Assembly: GCA_020633415.1 (NCBI GenBank)
Contig: JACKDQ010000009.1
Span: 62,001-126,000, forward strand
Direction: 5' to 3'
Source: Deltaproteobacteria bacterium
GTDB lineage: Bacteria; Myxococcota_A; Polyangia; GCA-2747355
DNA: 64,000 bases
Shown: positions 19,481-27,153 of the stretch, in pieces
How the letters are laid out: each line of letters opens with the position of its first letter
Numbering within the stretch: the first letter of the stretch is position 1
The notes under the pieces: model-generated
The model's database searches: none
Told to the model about the DNA's origin: nothing
What the model saw: the letters and a program-made list of their open reading frames with translations, nothing else
Position numbers and translations under genes: made by a program

Positions 19481-20620
19481 GTGAGCAACAACAAATACAA
19501 GCAACTCGTCGCGCAAACGCGTGAGCAGCTCGCCGTCGCCGACGACGCAGCGCCAACAGATCTTCGCTGGGCGCGCGCCGTACTCGATGGAAAACAGCAG
19601 ACCGCGCAGATCCCTCCCCGCCCGGAGGTGCTCGACGCGCTGATCGAAGAAAGTGTTGAGCTTGCTCAAGCCGAGGTACTGACCTGGCTTGCTCAGCAGA
19701 CGGACAAAGAGATCTCGAAGGCCGCACGCAAGGGTCTGCATCAGTTGAGAGCTCGCAAGGTCAAAGCCGATGCGCCGCCACCAGCGGTAGAGAGCCGCGG
19801 CACAGGCGAGAATTTTCAATTGATCTACGACGGGCTGCTCTCGGCCTACGATGCCCTCGGCCAGCGGCTAGTCTGGGTTACCGCACCCGCATCGCGCGGG
19901 CTCTTGCTCTACCAAGCGCGCGTCTCCGCACGTCACGGCTTGCTGGCTTTCGACGCAGGACGGATGAATCGTCGGGCCTATCGACAATTGCAGCGCGATG
20001 CCAGTGACAGATTGGTTACCGCCGTTGTCGATGCAGAGACGGCAAAATGGTACATCGGTGATGCGGCTCGCCGCTGCACCGCGATCGGGCGCTCACTGCC
20101 GGCCGCATACGCGCGTTTCCAGCACGAGCTTGGCATCGCCGCCGGCAAGGCAGGCGACCATCCAGCGCTACGAATCGACACTCGTAACGACCAGCTAACC
20201 GACGTATTTAGGCTCCAAGAGCTTCGCGCCTGGCTTCCCGAGGAGATGGAATTCCGCGCGTTGGCCCGGCAGCTCGAGGAGATCGCCACCAGTCAGATCA
20301 TCGCCGACGACGCCCAGCGCGCCGAGCAGCGCAATCACGCGGTGGCAAAGTGGACCGCCGAGTACTTCAACGCCGAGCGCGCCGAAGCGGCCCGACGGCA
20401 AGCCCTGGACACGGCCCACCTGTTGATGCTGCGCGATCAGCGTTTCGACGCCGAGCGCCTGCGCGCGGTTGCCGATGTCTTTGCCCAACCCGCTGAGACC
20501 TTGCCGGATCATCCGTTCGTTCGCCATTTTGTCGAGCGGCTGATCGCGCCAGCTAACAGGGAACGAGACCCGGAACAGGGCGAAACCGAACGACCGGCCA
20601 GTAACTTGATCGTGCGCTAG
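19481..20620 (+). CDS. Conserved-looking hypothetical helical protein
   Basis: 379 residues. GTG at 19481 is the only start available, since an in-frame TGA lies 24 bases upstream. No signal peptide or membrane helix. The N-terminal 110 residues are charged and helical (SNNKYKQLVAQTREQLAVAD), the middle (115-230) contains an alternating pattern 'GQRLVWVTAPASRGLLLYQAR', and the C-terminus is strongly helical and rich in Ala, Arg and Glu. I do not recognise the family. The middle segment, with repeated hydrophobic strands, could be a small alpha/beta domain. It precedes the AMMECR1 gene by 54 bases in the same direction, so they may share a transcript. Confidence 0.65.
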   Translation: MSNNKYKQLVAQTREQLAVADDAAPTDLRWARAVLDGKQQTAQIPPRPEVLDALIEESVELAQAEVLTWLAQQTDKEISKAARKGLHQLRARKVKADAPPPAVESRGTGENFQLIYDGLLSAYDALGQRLVWVTAPASRGLLLYQARVSARHGLLAFDAGRMNRRAYRQLQRDASDRLVTAVVDAETAKWYIGDAARRCTAIGRSLPAAYARFQHELGIAAGKAGDHPALRIDTRNDQLTDVFRLQELRAWLPEEMEFRALARQLEEIATSQIIADDAQRAEQRNHAVAKWTAEYFNAERAEAARRQALDTAHLLMLRDQRFDAERLRAVADVFAQPAETLPDHPFVRHFVERLIAPANRERDPEQGETERPASNLIVR

Positions 20621-20674
20621 CCGCTACAACGACTGCCGCGCGCTAGTCGATCAAGATCAACAGATGGAGCACTC

Positions 20675-21226
20675 GTGCTTGATCAAGCCGCCCAAAGCGC
20701 CCTACTCCGTCTGGCTCGGCAGGCCATCGCCCAGGTCGTCGGCACCTCCCGCGAACCGCCAGTGGAAATTTCGCTCGAGGAGCCGGCTGCGGGTGCCTTT
20801 GTTTCGCTCTACGTCGACGAGCAGCTTCGTGGGTGCATTGGGCAGTATTGCACGGGCCCAACAGGGCTGATCGAAGCTGTCCGGCGCGCAGCAGCCCTCG
20901 CCGCGCACGACACGCGTTTTCCACCGCTGTCTGCAGCGGAGTTCGCCGCGCTCAGCCTAGAAATATCGGTGCTTTCTGAGCTAAGGCCCGCCGGTCCCGA
21001 AGCGATCCGACTTGGCGAGCACGGCGTACGCGTGTCGCGTGGCGAGGCGGCCGGCTTGCTGCTGCCACAGGTCGCCCCGCGAAACGGTTGGACGATCAAT
21101 AAGACGTTGGCAGTTGCCTGCAGGAAGGCCGGCCTGCCACCCCAGGCCTGGAAGACACCCGACACCATTATCGAGGTCTTCACCGCGCAGGTATTTTCTG
21201 AATCGGATCACCGCCGCGACGACTAG
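20675..21226 (+). CDS. AMMECR1-domain protein
   Basis: 183 residues from a GTG with GGAG upstream. The diagnostic LRGCIG motif is at residues 51-56, followed by 'AALAAHDTRFPPLSAAE' and 'LEISVLSEL', which is the AMMECR1 core. The C-terminal 'GLLLPQVAPRNGWTINKTL' and 'PPQAWKTP' also fit. In many prokaryotes this domain (AmmeMemoRadiSam system protein A) sits beside a Memo-like protein and a radical SAM enzyme, but neither is nearby here. The molecular role of the family is unsettled. The stop codon shares the tetranucleotide CTAG with the stop of the convergent gene on the other strand. Confidence 0.92.
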   Translation: MLDQAAQSALLRLARQAIAQVVGTSREPPVEISLEEPAAGAFVSLYVDEQLRGCIGQYCTGPTGLIEAVRRAAALAAHDTRFPPLSAAEFAALSLEISVLSELRPAGPEAIRLGEHGVRVSRGEAAGLLLPQVAPRNGWTINKTLAVACRKAGLPPQAWKTPDTIIEVFTAQVFSESDHRRDD

Positions 21227-22233
21227 CGTTGCTGCTCGGCGGGCGGGCCAACCTTCAAGGTCTCGTTGCGCACAGCTTGCTCAGCGGCAGCCGCGAAGCC
21301 GCTCGCGCGCAAGAGCTGGGCGGCCTGACCCCGTTCGTTGGCAGTTGGCGCTAGCGCAAGGGCGGTGATGGCCTGCTCAGCGCTCTGGCGTTTGAGCCCC
21401 GCCGACAGCAACAGCCTCGCCGCATCGAGGTATACCGAAGGCTGCCGCGGCGAGAAGTAGAGGTAGTCGACCAGCCGCAGGAGCGCTCGCCTCTGTCGCC
21501 CAAGCATGAGATCTGTGCGCGCCAAACCGAGATGAAACTGCGGCTGCTTCGGGTACTGTCGAGCGAGGTCGCCCCATACATCGGCCGCCCCACTCGCGCA
21601 GCCCTGTTGCTCTAGACTTTCTGCCAATTGCGGCGCATCGCAGGCGATCAGGATCGAACGTTCGGACAAACGGCGAAAGGCAAGCGATGCTCGGCGGCGA
21701 CAGTCGGGCTGTTTGCCAGCCGTCGGCGGAAGCGCGAAACGTTCCGCCGGTGCAGTACAAACGGCGGATTGCCGGTGGGACTCGCGCGGTGCGCGATCAT
21801 CGAGCGACTGCACGCGTGCTAGATCTTCGGCCGTCGCCGCCCGGCCTTGTGCGATCCACTGACCTGCGGTGCGACGCGCGACCCGCTCGCGCAACAGCAG
21901 GGAGAGCTGCCGCCGATCGCTTTGCTCGAGCCGCGCACGCGACACGGCAAGATAGCTCTTCAAGCAGGCACCCGACTTGCCTCTCGCACATAGCACGCGC
22001 GCCAACTGCAATCGATAGGCTGGCTGTTGGGCAACAGCCAGCCTCAGCTCGAGCTCGGCGTGAGCCAGACGACCCAGCACTTGCAGCGCCTGCGCGCGAT
22101 GGGCGAGCGCTTCAGCGCTCGTCGGCCGCACAACGCGTAGCACATCGCGAGCCGTCGCCGTCGACATCGGCCCGACGGGTCGCGCACAAGCATTCACCAT
22201 CAACAGCAGCAGCGTGATCCGTCGCCGGTCCAT
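21223..22233 (-). CDS. TPR-type lipoprotein
   Basis: 336 residues. A short N-terminal signal with a lipobox (LLLLMVNAC, lipidated Cys16) marks it as a lipoprotein. The body is built of helical repeats of TPR character, for instance 'AEALAHRAQALQVLGRLAHAELELRLAVAQQP' and 'PQFHLGLARTDLMLGRQRRALLRLVDYL'. The middle (about 140-190) contains four cysteines and is less repeat-like. Its start lies 22 bases after the uracil-DNA glycosylase stop, so it may be the last gene of that operon. Function unknown; an envelope scaffolding role is inferred. Confidence 0.75.
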   Translation of the reverse strand: MDRRRITLLLLMVNACARPVGPMSTATARDVLRVVRPTSAEALAHRAQALQVLGRLAHAELELRLAVAQQPAYRLQLARVLCARGKSGACLKSYLAVSRARLEQSDRRQLSLLLRERVARRTAGQWIAQGRAATAEDLARVQSLDDRAPRESHRQSAVCTAPAERFALPPTAGKQPDCRRRASLAFRRLSERSILIACDAPQLAESLEQQGCASGAADVWGDLARQYPKQPQFHLGLARTDLMLGRQRRALLRLVDYLYFSPRQPSVYLDAARLLLSAGLKRQSAEQAITALALAPTANERGQAAQLLRASGFAAAAEQAVRNETLKVGPPAEQQR

Positions 22234-22255
22234 CGTCTTGCGCGCTCCGTCGACC

Positions 22256-23008
22256 TCAACGTGTACGCGGCAAACCCAGGCGATCCATCTCCGCCATCAC
22301 GGCTTGCAGATCGTTCCACACTGGCCGCTTACCCTCGGGATTGCGCAGCAGATACGCAGGATGAAAGGTCGGCATCAATGGCACGCCTTGATACTCGTGC
22401 CACTTGCCGCGCAGACGGGTAATCCCCGTTTCCGTGCCGATCAACGTCTTGGCCGCAAAGCCCCCTAGGGCAACGATCAGGCGCGGTGCGATCAACTCGA
22501 TTTGTCGCACCAAGAAGGGTTCGCACTGTGCGATCTCATCGGGCGCCGGATCGCGGTTATTCGGCGGCCGACACTTAACGATGTTGCAGATGTAAACTGC
22601 CTCGCGCGTCAAGCCCATCGCGCCGATCATCCGGGTGAGGAGTTGCCCGGCCTTGCCAACGAAGGGCTCACCTTGCAGGTCCTCATCTCGCCCAGGCGCT
22701 TCTCCGACGAACATCAGCTCGGCGACTGGGTTACCGATGCCGAAGACGATATGCTGACGCTGTTCACACAGCCGGCAGCGCTGGCAATCCCCCAGTTCAA
22801 CCCGCAGCGCTTCGAGTCCGCCGGCCGTCGGATGCGGATCGGCAGCAGCTACAATTCCGAGCGGTTCGGCGTGAGCAACTCCGTCGCCCCTCAGGACCCG
22901 CGGCGTGGCATCAGCACGAACGAAGCGGCGACCACGACGTAACTCGGCGAACAAGCCGGCGCGAAAGCCCCTGACAAGGTCGGCTAGCTGATCACGCGAT
23001 TCGTTCAT
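22256..23008 (-). CDS. Family 4 uracil-DNA glycosylase
   Basis: 250 residues from the ATG at 23008, chosen because GGAG lies 8-11 bases upstream and the N-terminus is then compact; a longer in-frame start at 23032 is less likely. It removes uracil from DNA for base-excision repair. The family-4 hallmarks are present: cysteines 75, 78 and 81 (CQRCRLC), GEAPGRDED at 102-110, NIVKCRPPNNRDP with Cys146, Cys162 (QCEPF) and a late HPAYLLRNP motif at 216-224. The cysteine set fits the 4Fe-4S cluster of this family. A 70-residue N-terminal extension precedes the catalytic fold. The start overlaps the coaBC stop by 17 bases. Confidence 0.92.
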   Translation of the reverse strand: MNESRDQLADLVRGFRAGLFAELRRGRRFVRADATPRVLRGDGVAHAEPLGIVAAADPHPTAGGLEALRVELGDCQRCRLCEQRQHIVFGIGNPVAELMFVGEAPGRDEDLQGEPFVGKAGQLLTRMIGAMGLTREAVYICNIVKCRPPNNRDPAPDEIAQCEPFLVRQIELIAPRLIVALGGFAAKTLIGTETGITRLRGKWHEYQGVPLMPTFHPAYLLRNPEGKRPVWNDLQAVMAEMDRLGLPRTR

Positions 23009-24215
23009 CTCTACGCTCCAAAGCTGCCGCAATTCGCGCCACGATTTCTTCGCCTAGCCGCTCCTTTGTCATCAGCGGCAGGGCGTCACAGCCGCTCTCC
23101 TGGCAAATCACCACGCGGTTGGTGTCGACGCCAAATCCCGCGTCGTCTTGCGAGACATCGTTAGCGACGATCATATCGCAGCCCTTGTCCTGGCGCTTGC
23201 GCTCGGCGACTTGAGCCAGCTCCTGATCAATCTCGGCAGCAAACCCCACCAAATACGGACGTGGGCTGCGGCCGGCGACCGTAGCAAGAATATCGACAGT
23301 GCGCTCGAGCTTGAGCTGCCAAGTTTCACCGAGACTCGCCTTCTTCAGCTTACCGATGTGGGGCGCCTTGATTCGAAAATCAGCAACCGCCGCGGCGAGC
23401 ACCATCGCATCGACATCGGCCACACGAGACAACACCGCCTCAGCCATCTCCGCCGCGCTGTCAACACGCACCAGCTGGTCGACCAGCGGAGGTTCAACAG
23501 CTTGCGCCGAGGTAATGAGCACAACCTGCGCGCCCGCTCGCTTGGCCGCGGCAGCGACGGCATGCCCCATCTTTCCCGTCGATCGGTTGGTCAAATAGCG
23601 AACCGAATCGACCGCCTCGCGTGTCGGCCCTGCACTGACCAACAGGGTACGGCCGCGCAGTGTTCCGCTCGCACCGAGCACCCCGCCGATCGCCGAGAGA
23701 ATTCCTTCAGGCTCGGTCATCCGACCGGCGCCGTGGTGGCCGCATGCCATCTCCCCAACCTCTGGCCCAATCACCAGGCAGCCTCGCTGCTGCAAACGAG
23801 CGATATTCTGCTGGGTCGCTGGATGGCTCCACATCCGCGGGTTCATCGCCGGAGCGATCAGCAGCGGGCACACAGATGCGAGTGCCGCCGTGGTGACAAA
23901 GTCATCGGCGATACCGTTCGCTAGCCGTGCGATCAAGTTGGCCGTTGCAGGCGCAACAACAAACGCATCGGCGTGCTCAGCAAGTCGTATGTGCCCAATC
24001 TCCTGCTCCTGGCGCGCATCAAACAGATCGGTCGCCACCGGCTGTCCCGACAAAGCAGCGAAAGTTGCCGAGCCGACAAAGTGCTGCGCGGCTGCAGTCA
24101 TCGCCACCGAAACCTGCGCGCCTGCACGAACCAACAAGCGGCAGAGCTCCGCCGCTTTGTACGCGGCGATGCCTCCACCGACACCAAGAACGATCTGCCG
24201 TCCGTGAAGCGTCAT
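22992..24215 (-). CDS. coaBC: Bifunctional phosphopantothenoylcysteine decarboxylase/synthetase
   Basis: 407 residues, normal for CoaBC (Dfp). The N-terminal flavin decarboxylase domain begins 'GRQIVLGVGGGIAAYKAAEL' and includes 'ATANLIARLANGIADD' and 'PAMNPRMWSHPATQ', with the substrate clamp around residues 150-160. The C-terminal synthetase domain has 'VSAGPTREAVDSVRYLTNRSTGKMG' and 'VGFAAEID'. Together they ligate cysteine to 4'-phosphopantothenate and decarboxylate the product in coenzyme A synthesis. The start forms an ATGA overlap with the preceding gene at 24212-24215, and the stop is inside the glycosylase gene, so the chain is translationally coupled. Confidence 0.95.
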   Translation of the reverse strand: MTLHGRQIVLGVGGGIAAYKAAELCRLLVRAGAQVSVAMTAAAQHFVGSATFAALSGQPVATDLFDARQEQEIGHIRLAEHADAFVVAPATANLIARLANGIADDFVTTAALASVCPLLIAPAMNPRMWSHPATQQNIARLQQRGCLVIGPEVGEMACGHHGAGRMTEPEGILSAIGGVLGASGTLRGRTLLVSAGPTREAVDSVRYLTNRSTGKMGHAVAAAAKRAGAQVVLITSAQAVEPPLVDQLVRVDSAAEMAEAVLSRVADVDAMVLAAAVADFRIKAPHIGKLKKASLGETWQLKLERTVDILATVAGRSPRPYLVGFAAEIDQELAQVAERKRQDKGCDMIVANDVSQDDAGFGVDTNRVVICQESGCDALPLMTKERLGEEIVARIAAALERRDERIA

Positions 24216-24862
24216 CCACCCTCCCCTGCCGCGTTGAACGAACGCGAGTAGATCTGTGCTGCCGAGATATTCCGAAAGCGGCTGAAATTGAGCCGCATCT
24301 GGGCAAGCCGCGCGATCGTTGCGCTCGGCGGCTCGTCGCGTCGCGTCGCGATCAACTGCTCGATCGCCATCCGGGCATCCATCGGATGGAACAGTAGCAT
24401 GGGACCCAGGTGGGCACCGCCATCGATCGGCACCACCCGCCCCTCAATGATCTCGCCAACGCTTACGCGTTCGGGCGCTACGTGCGCCAATCCAAACGTC
24501 GTTCGTCGGATCAGGTCCAAGAGGAGCATTGGGCGGCGTCCGGCGCGCTCCACGCGATAGACGCTGCGCTGACTAAAACGTAGACCATCGAGCAGCGCGC
24601 GCTCGGCGGTGCTTACGTCGGGCTGTTGCAGAGCGAGCACAACCGGCGGCACCCCGATGCGATCGAGTGGTCGCTCGATCACATACCACTCCAAGAAATT
24701 CGCGATATGCGCAGGAAAAATGTCGTCGTCTTCGAAGACCCGACCGCGCAGCGTATCGAAAGTCTCTCGAGCCCGACTCACCTCGTCGCGATAGCTGTCG
24801 TCAGCGTAGCGACCAGCCACCGCGTCGATCGTCTCCTGCAATCGTCGGCCGAGATCGCTCAA
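24212..24862 (-). CDS. Hypothetical protein coupled to pyrC-like and coaBC
   Basis: Predicted 216 residues from a TTG at 24862 whose last two bases overlap the stop of the dihydroorotase-like gene (TTGA). An ATG at 24997 in the same frame would lie 135 bases inside that gene and is considered unlikely, but it cannot be excluded. The protein is soluble and charged, with 'RVFEDDDIFPAHIANFLEWYVIERPL', 'GVPPVVLALQ' and 'RFRNISAAQIYSRSF'. I do not recognise the family. The conserved-looking acidic EDDDIF and aromatic FLEWYVIE segments make a real protein likely, and its position between two coupled genes supports that. Confidence 0.65.
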   Translation of the reverse strand: MSDLGRRLQETIDAVAGRYADDSYRDEVSRARETFDTLRGRVFEDDDIFPAHIANFLEWYVIERPLDRIGVPPVVLALQQPDVSTAERALLDGLRFSQRSVYRVERAGRRPMLLLDLIRRTTFGLAHVAPERVSVGEIIEGRVVPIDGGAHLGPMLLFHPMDARMAIEQLIATRRDEPPSATIARLAQMRLNFSRFRNISAAQIYSRSFNAAGEGG

Positions 24863-26148
24863 CGGTCGCTGTCGCGAATCGAATCGTAGACCACCTGGCC
24901 GGCGACGATTGTAAAGCGGGCTGCACCGCGCAAGTGGCGACCGGCGAACGGCGTAACCTTGCCCAGCGACAAGAAGCGATGAGGATCGACCGTCCACTGA
25001 TGCTCTGGGTCGATCACGCTGATGTCCGCCTCGGCCCCGACCCTGATCCGCCCTTTGGGCAGGCCAAACAGCTTGGCCGGGTTGCAGGAGAGCAGCTCGA
25101 CGAAGCGTGGCAGAGAGATCACCCCATCGCGCCAGAGCGTCAGCATCAACGGCACCACCGTCTCCAGGGCCGAGATACCTGACTCCGCATAGTCGTACTC
25201 CAACTCCTTGTCGATCGTCGCTTGCGGTGCGTGATCGGAGACGACCATATCGATCGTCCCATCGGAAAGCGCACCACGCAACGCCAACAGGTCCTCCGAC
25301 GACCGCAATGGCGGCGTCACTTTGGTGGCCGTATCGTACTGAGCGCAGGCCTCATCGGTGAGTATCAAATGATGTGGTGTGACTTCACAGGTCACCGGAA
25401 GCTCGGCCTGCTTGGCGCGCCGAACATGCGCCAGCGCCTGGCGCGTCGACAGGTGCGCCATGTGATAGCGCGCGCCGACCAGCGCGACCAACTCCAAGTC
25501 ACGAGCGAGCAGCGCCGACTCCGCCTGCGGCGGCTGGGCCTTCAGGCCAATCCGTGCCGCAGCCTCGCCCTCGTGCATCACACCCTTGGCGGAAAGCCCG
25601 CGGTCCTCGCAGTGCTGAATCGCTGGCAAACCAAATGTTGCTGCGTACTCGAGCACCCGGCGCATCAAGCCACCGTTCATTACCGAGCGCTCGCCGTCCG
25701 AGACAGCGACGATCCCAGCCTCGCGCATGTCAGCATACTCGCAGAGCTGCTCTCCTTGCAGACCGACGGTCATTGCTCCGATCGGATGGATGTTGACCGG
25801 TGCAGCTGCTGCGCGTTTGACGATGTACTCGGTTACCGCACGAGTGTCGTTGATCGGCGAGGTATTCGGCAGGCAGCACACCGTCGTGAATCCACCCGCC
25901 GCGGCGGCGCGGCCACCGCTAAGCAGCGTCTCTTTGTACTCGTAGCCGGGCTCGCGCAGTTGAGCACGGCCGTCGATCAGTCCTGGGACGACGAGGCAGC
26001 CCGCCGCGTCGATCACTCTGGTCTGGTCATCGACAGCCAAGTGGTTGCCGATCTCCTTGATCTGCGAGCCTTCGACCAACACATCAAGCGGCGCATCGAA
26101 ATCGTCGAGAGGTGCAACGAGGCGGCCGCCCCGAATCAGCAGTGACAC
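24859..26148 (-). CDS. Dihydroorotase homologue lacking the HxH metal ligands
   Basis: 429 residues, full length for class I dihydroorotase, which closes carbamoyl aspartate to dihydroorotate in pyrimidine synthesis. Overall similarity is strong: 'PGLIDG', 'LREPGYEYKETLLSGG', 'GGFTTVCCLPNTSP', 'QHCED', 'MAHLSTRQALAH', 'TCEVTPHHL' and 'SDHAPQAT'. But the strictly conserved DxHxHLREPG is DGRAQLREPG, with Arg61 and Gln63 (codons at 25966-25968 and 25960-25962) replacing the two zinc-ligand histidines. Other ligand positions look intact. This pattern is known from non-catalytic dihydroorotase-like partners of aspartate transcarbamoylase (PyrC' of Pseudomonas). Probably catalytically dead or altered, so no pyrC symbol is assigned. 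No pyrB is in the window. Confidence 0.85.
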   Translation of the reverse strand: MSLLIRGGRLVAPLDDFDAPLDVLVEGSQIKEIGNHLAVDDQTRVIDAAGCLVVPGLIDGRAQLREPGYEYKETLLSGGRAAAAGGFTTVCCLPNTSPINDTRAVTEYIVKRAAAAPVNIHPIGAMTVGLQGEQLCEYADMREAGIVAVSDGERSVMNGGLMRRVLEYAATFGLPAIQHCEDRGLSAKGVMHEGEAAARIGLKAQPPQAESALLARDLELVALVGARYHMAHLSTRQALAHVRRAKQAELPVTCEVTPHHLILTDEACAQYDTATKVTPPLRSSEDLLALRGALSDGTIDMVVSDHAPQATIDKELEYDYAESGISALETVVPLMLTLWRDGVISLPRFVELLSCNPAKLFGLPKGRIRVGAEADISVIDPEHQWTVDPHRFLSLGKVTPFAGRHLRGAARFTIVAGQVVYDSIRDSDR

Positions 26149-26219
26149 GACTTTGTCCTTGGCAGTTGCAACATCAGCGGCTGCAGTGTAACAGGCCCGA
26201 TGTACAGGACAAGGCCCCC

Positions 26220-27098
26220 GTGCAGGTCTATTTAGTCGACGGAACGTACGAGCTTTTTCGGCACTATTTTGGTGCGCCAGCGCAGCAGAACAGCAGGGGT
26301 CTGGAGATCGGCGCCTGCCGGAGCCTGGTGCGGTCGCTAAACGCGCTAGCGGCGCGAGCGAACGTCACCCACCTGGCATGCGCCTTCGACAGCGAAATCC
26401 GCTCATTTCGCAATCAACTCTTCTCTGGCTACAAGACTGGCGAAGGGATCGAACCCGAGCTGCTATCCCAGTTCCCGCTCGCCGAGCGCGTCGCGCGTGC
26501 CCTCGGACTGATGGTTTGGCCGATGGTCGAGTTTGAAGCCGACGACGCGCTGGCAACCGCTGCGTCTCGGCTCACACAGCACCCCGAGGTCGAACGGGTG
26601 GTCATCTGTTCGCCGGACAAGGACCTGGCACAGTGCGTGGACTCTCGTGTCGTACTCTGGGACCGCCACCGCGACCGCTGGCTCGATCGAGCGGGGGTCA
26701 AAGACAAGTTCGGCGTCGCACCGGAAAGCATCCCCGACTGGCTAGCTCTCGTCGGCGACGCGGCAGATGGCGTCCCCGGCATTCCACGTTGGGGAGCCAA
26801 ATCGGCGGCCGCCGTGCTTGATGCATATCAGTTCCTCGACCGCATTCCTGACGAAGCGACAGAGTGGTCGGTGAAAGTGCGCGGTGCGGCAACGCTCGCC
26901 GAAAACCTCAAGGCGCACCGCGAAGATGCGCTCCTTTACCGCGAGCTAACGCGACTGCGCACCGACGCGCCGATCGACTGCGAGCCGGATTCGCTAGAGA
27001 TCGCGCCGCTGCAAGTCGATGAACTCGAGCTGCTCGCTGTTGAGCTCGACGACCGCAACTTGGTGGAGCGATCGCGCGGCCAACGAGGCAGCAAATAG
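26220..27098 (+). CDS. Stand-alone 5'-3' exonuclease (PolA N-terminal / Xni type)
   Basis: 292 residues from the GTG at 26220, with AGGAC about 10 bases upstream. The longer in-frame ATG at 26112 would start inside the divergent dihydroorotase-like gene and adds residues unlike the family. It has the FEN-like acidic core: YLVDGTYELFRHYF at the start, 'LACAFDSE', 'EADDALATAASRL', 'SPDKDLAQCV' and the helix-hairpin-helix region GDAADGVPGIPRWGAKSA. There is no polymerase domain, so it is a separate nuclease that would process flaps or RNA primers. Only about 70 bases separate it from the divergent operon. Confidence 0.88.
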   Translation: MQVYLVDGTYELFRHYFGAPAQQNSRGLEIGACRSLVRSLNALAARANVTHLACAFDSEIRSFRNQLFSGYKTGEGIEPELLSQFPLAERVARALGLMVWPMVEFEADDALATAASRLTQHPEVERVVICSPDKDLAQCVDSRVVLWDRHRDRWLDRAGVKDKFGVAPESIPDWLALVGDAADGVPGIPRWGAKSAAAVLDAYQFLDRIPDEATEWSVKVRGAATLAENLKAHREDALLYRELTRLRTDAPIDCEPDSLEIAPLQVDELELLAVELDDRNLVERSRGQRGSK

Positions 27099-27153
27099 CG
27101 CGGCCGTCGGCAGCACACATTTCGTTTTCTTTTGGGGGGGGAATCGACGCTGG
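27099..27153. other. Convergent gene junction with T-rich and G8 tract
   Basis: 55 bases between the exonuclease and the convergent sensor gene contain a T-rich run followed by eight G in a row (27134-27141). No strong hairpin precedes the T-run. It may act as a weak terminator, and the G8 tract is a candidate for length variation. Confidence 0.35.
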
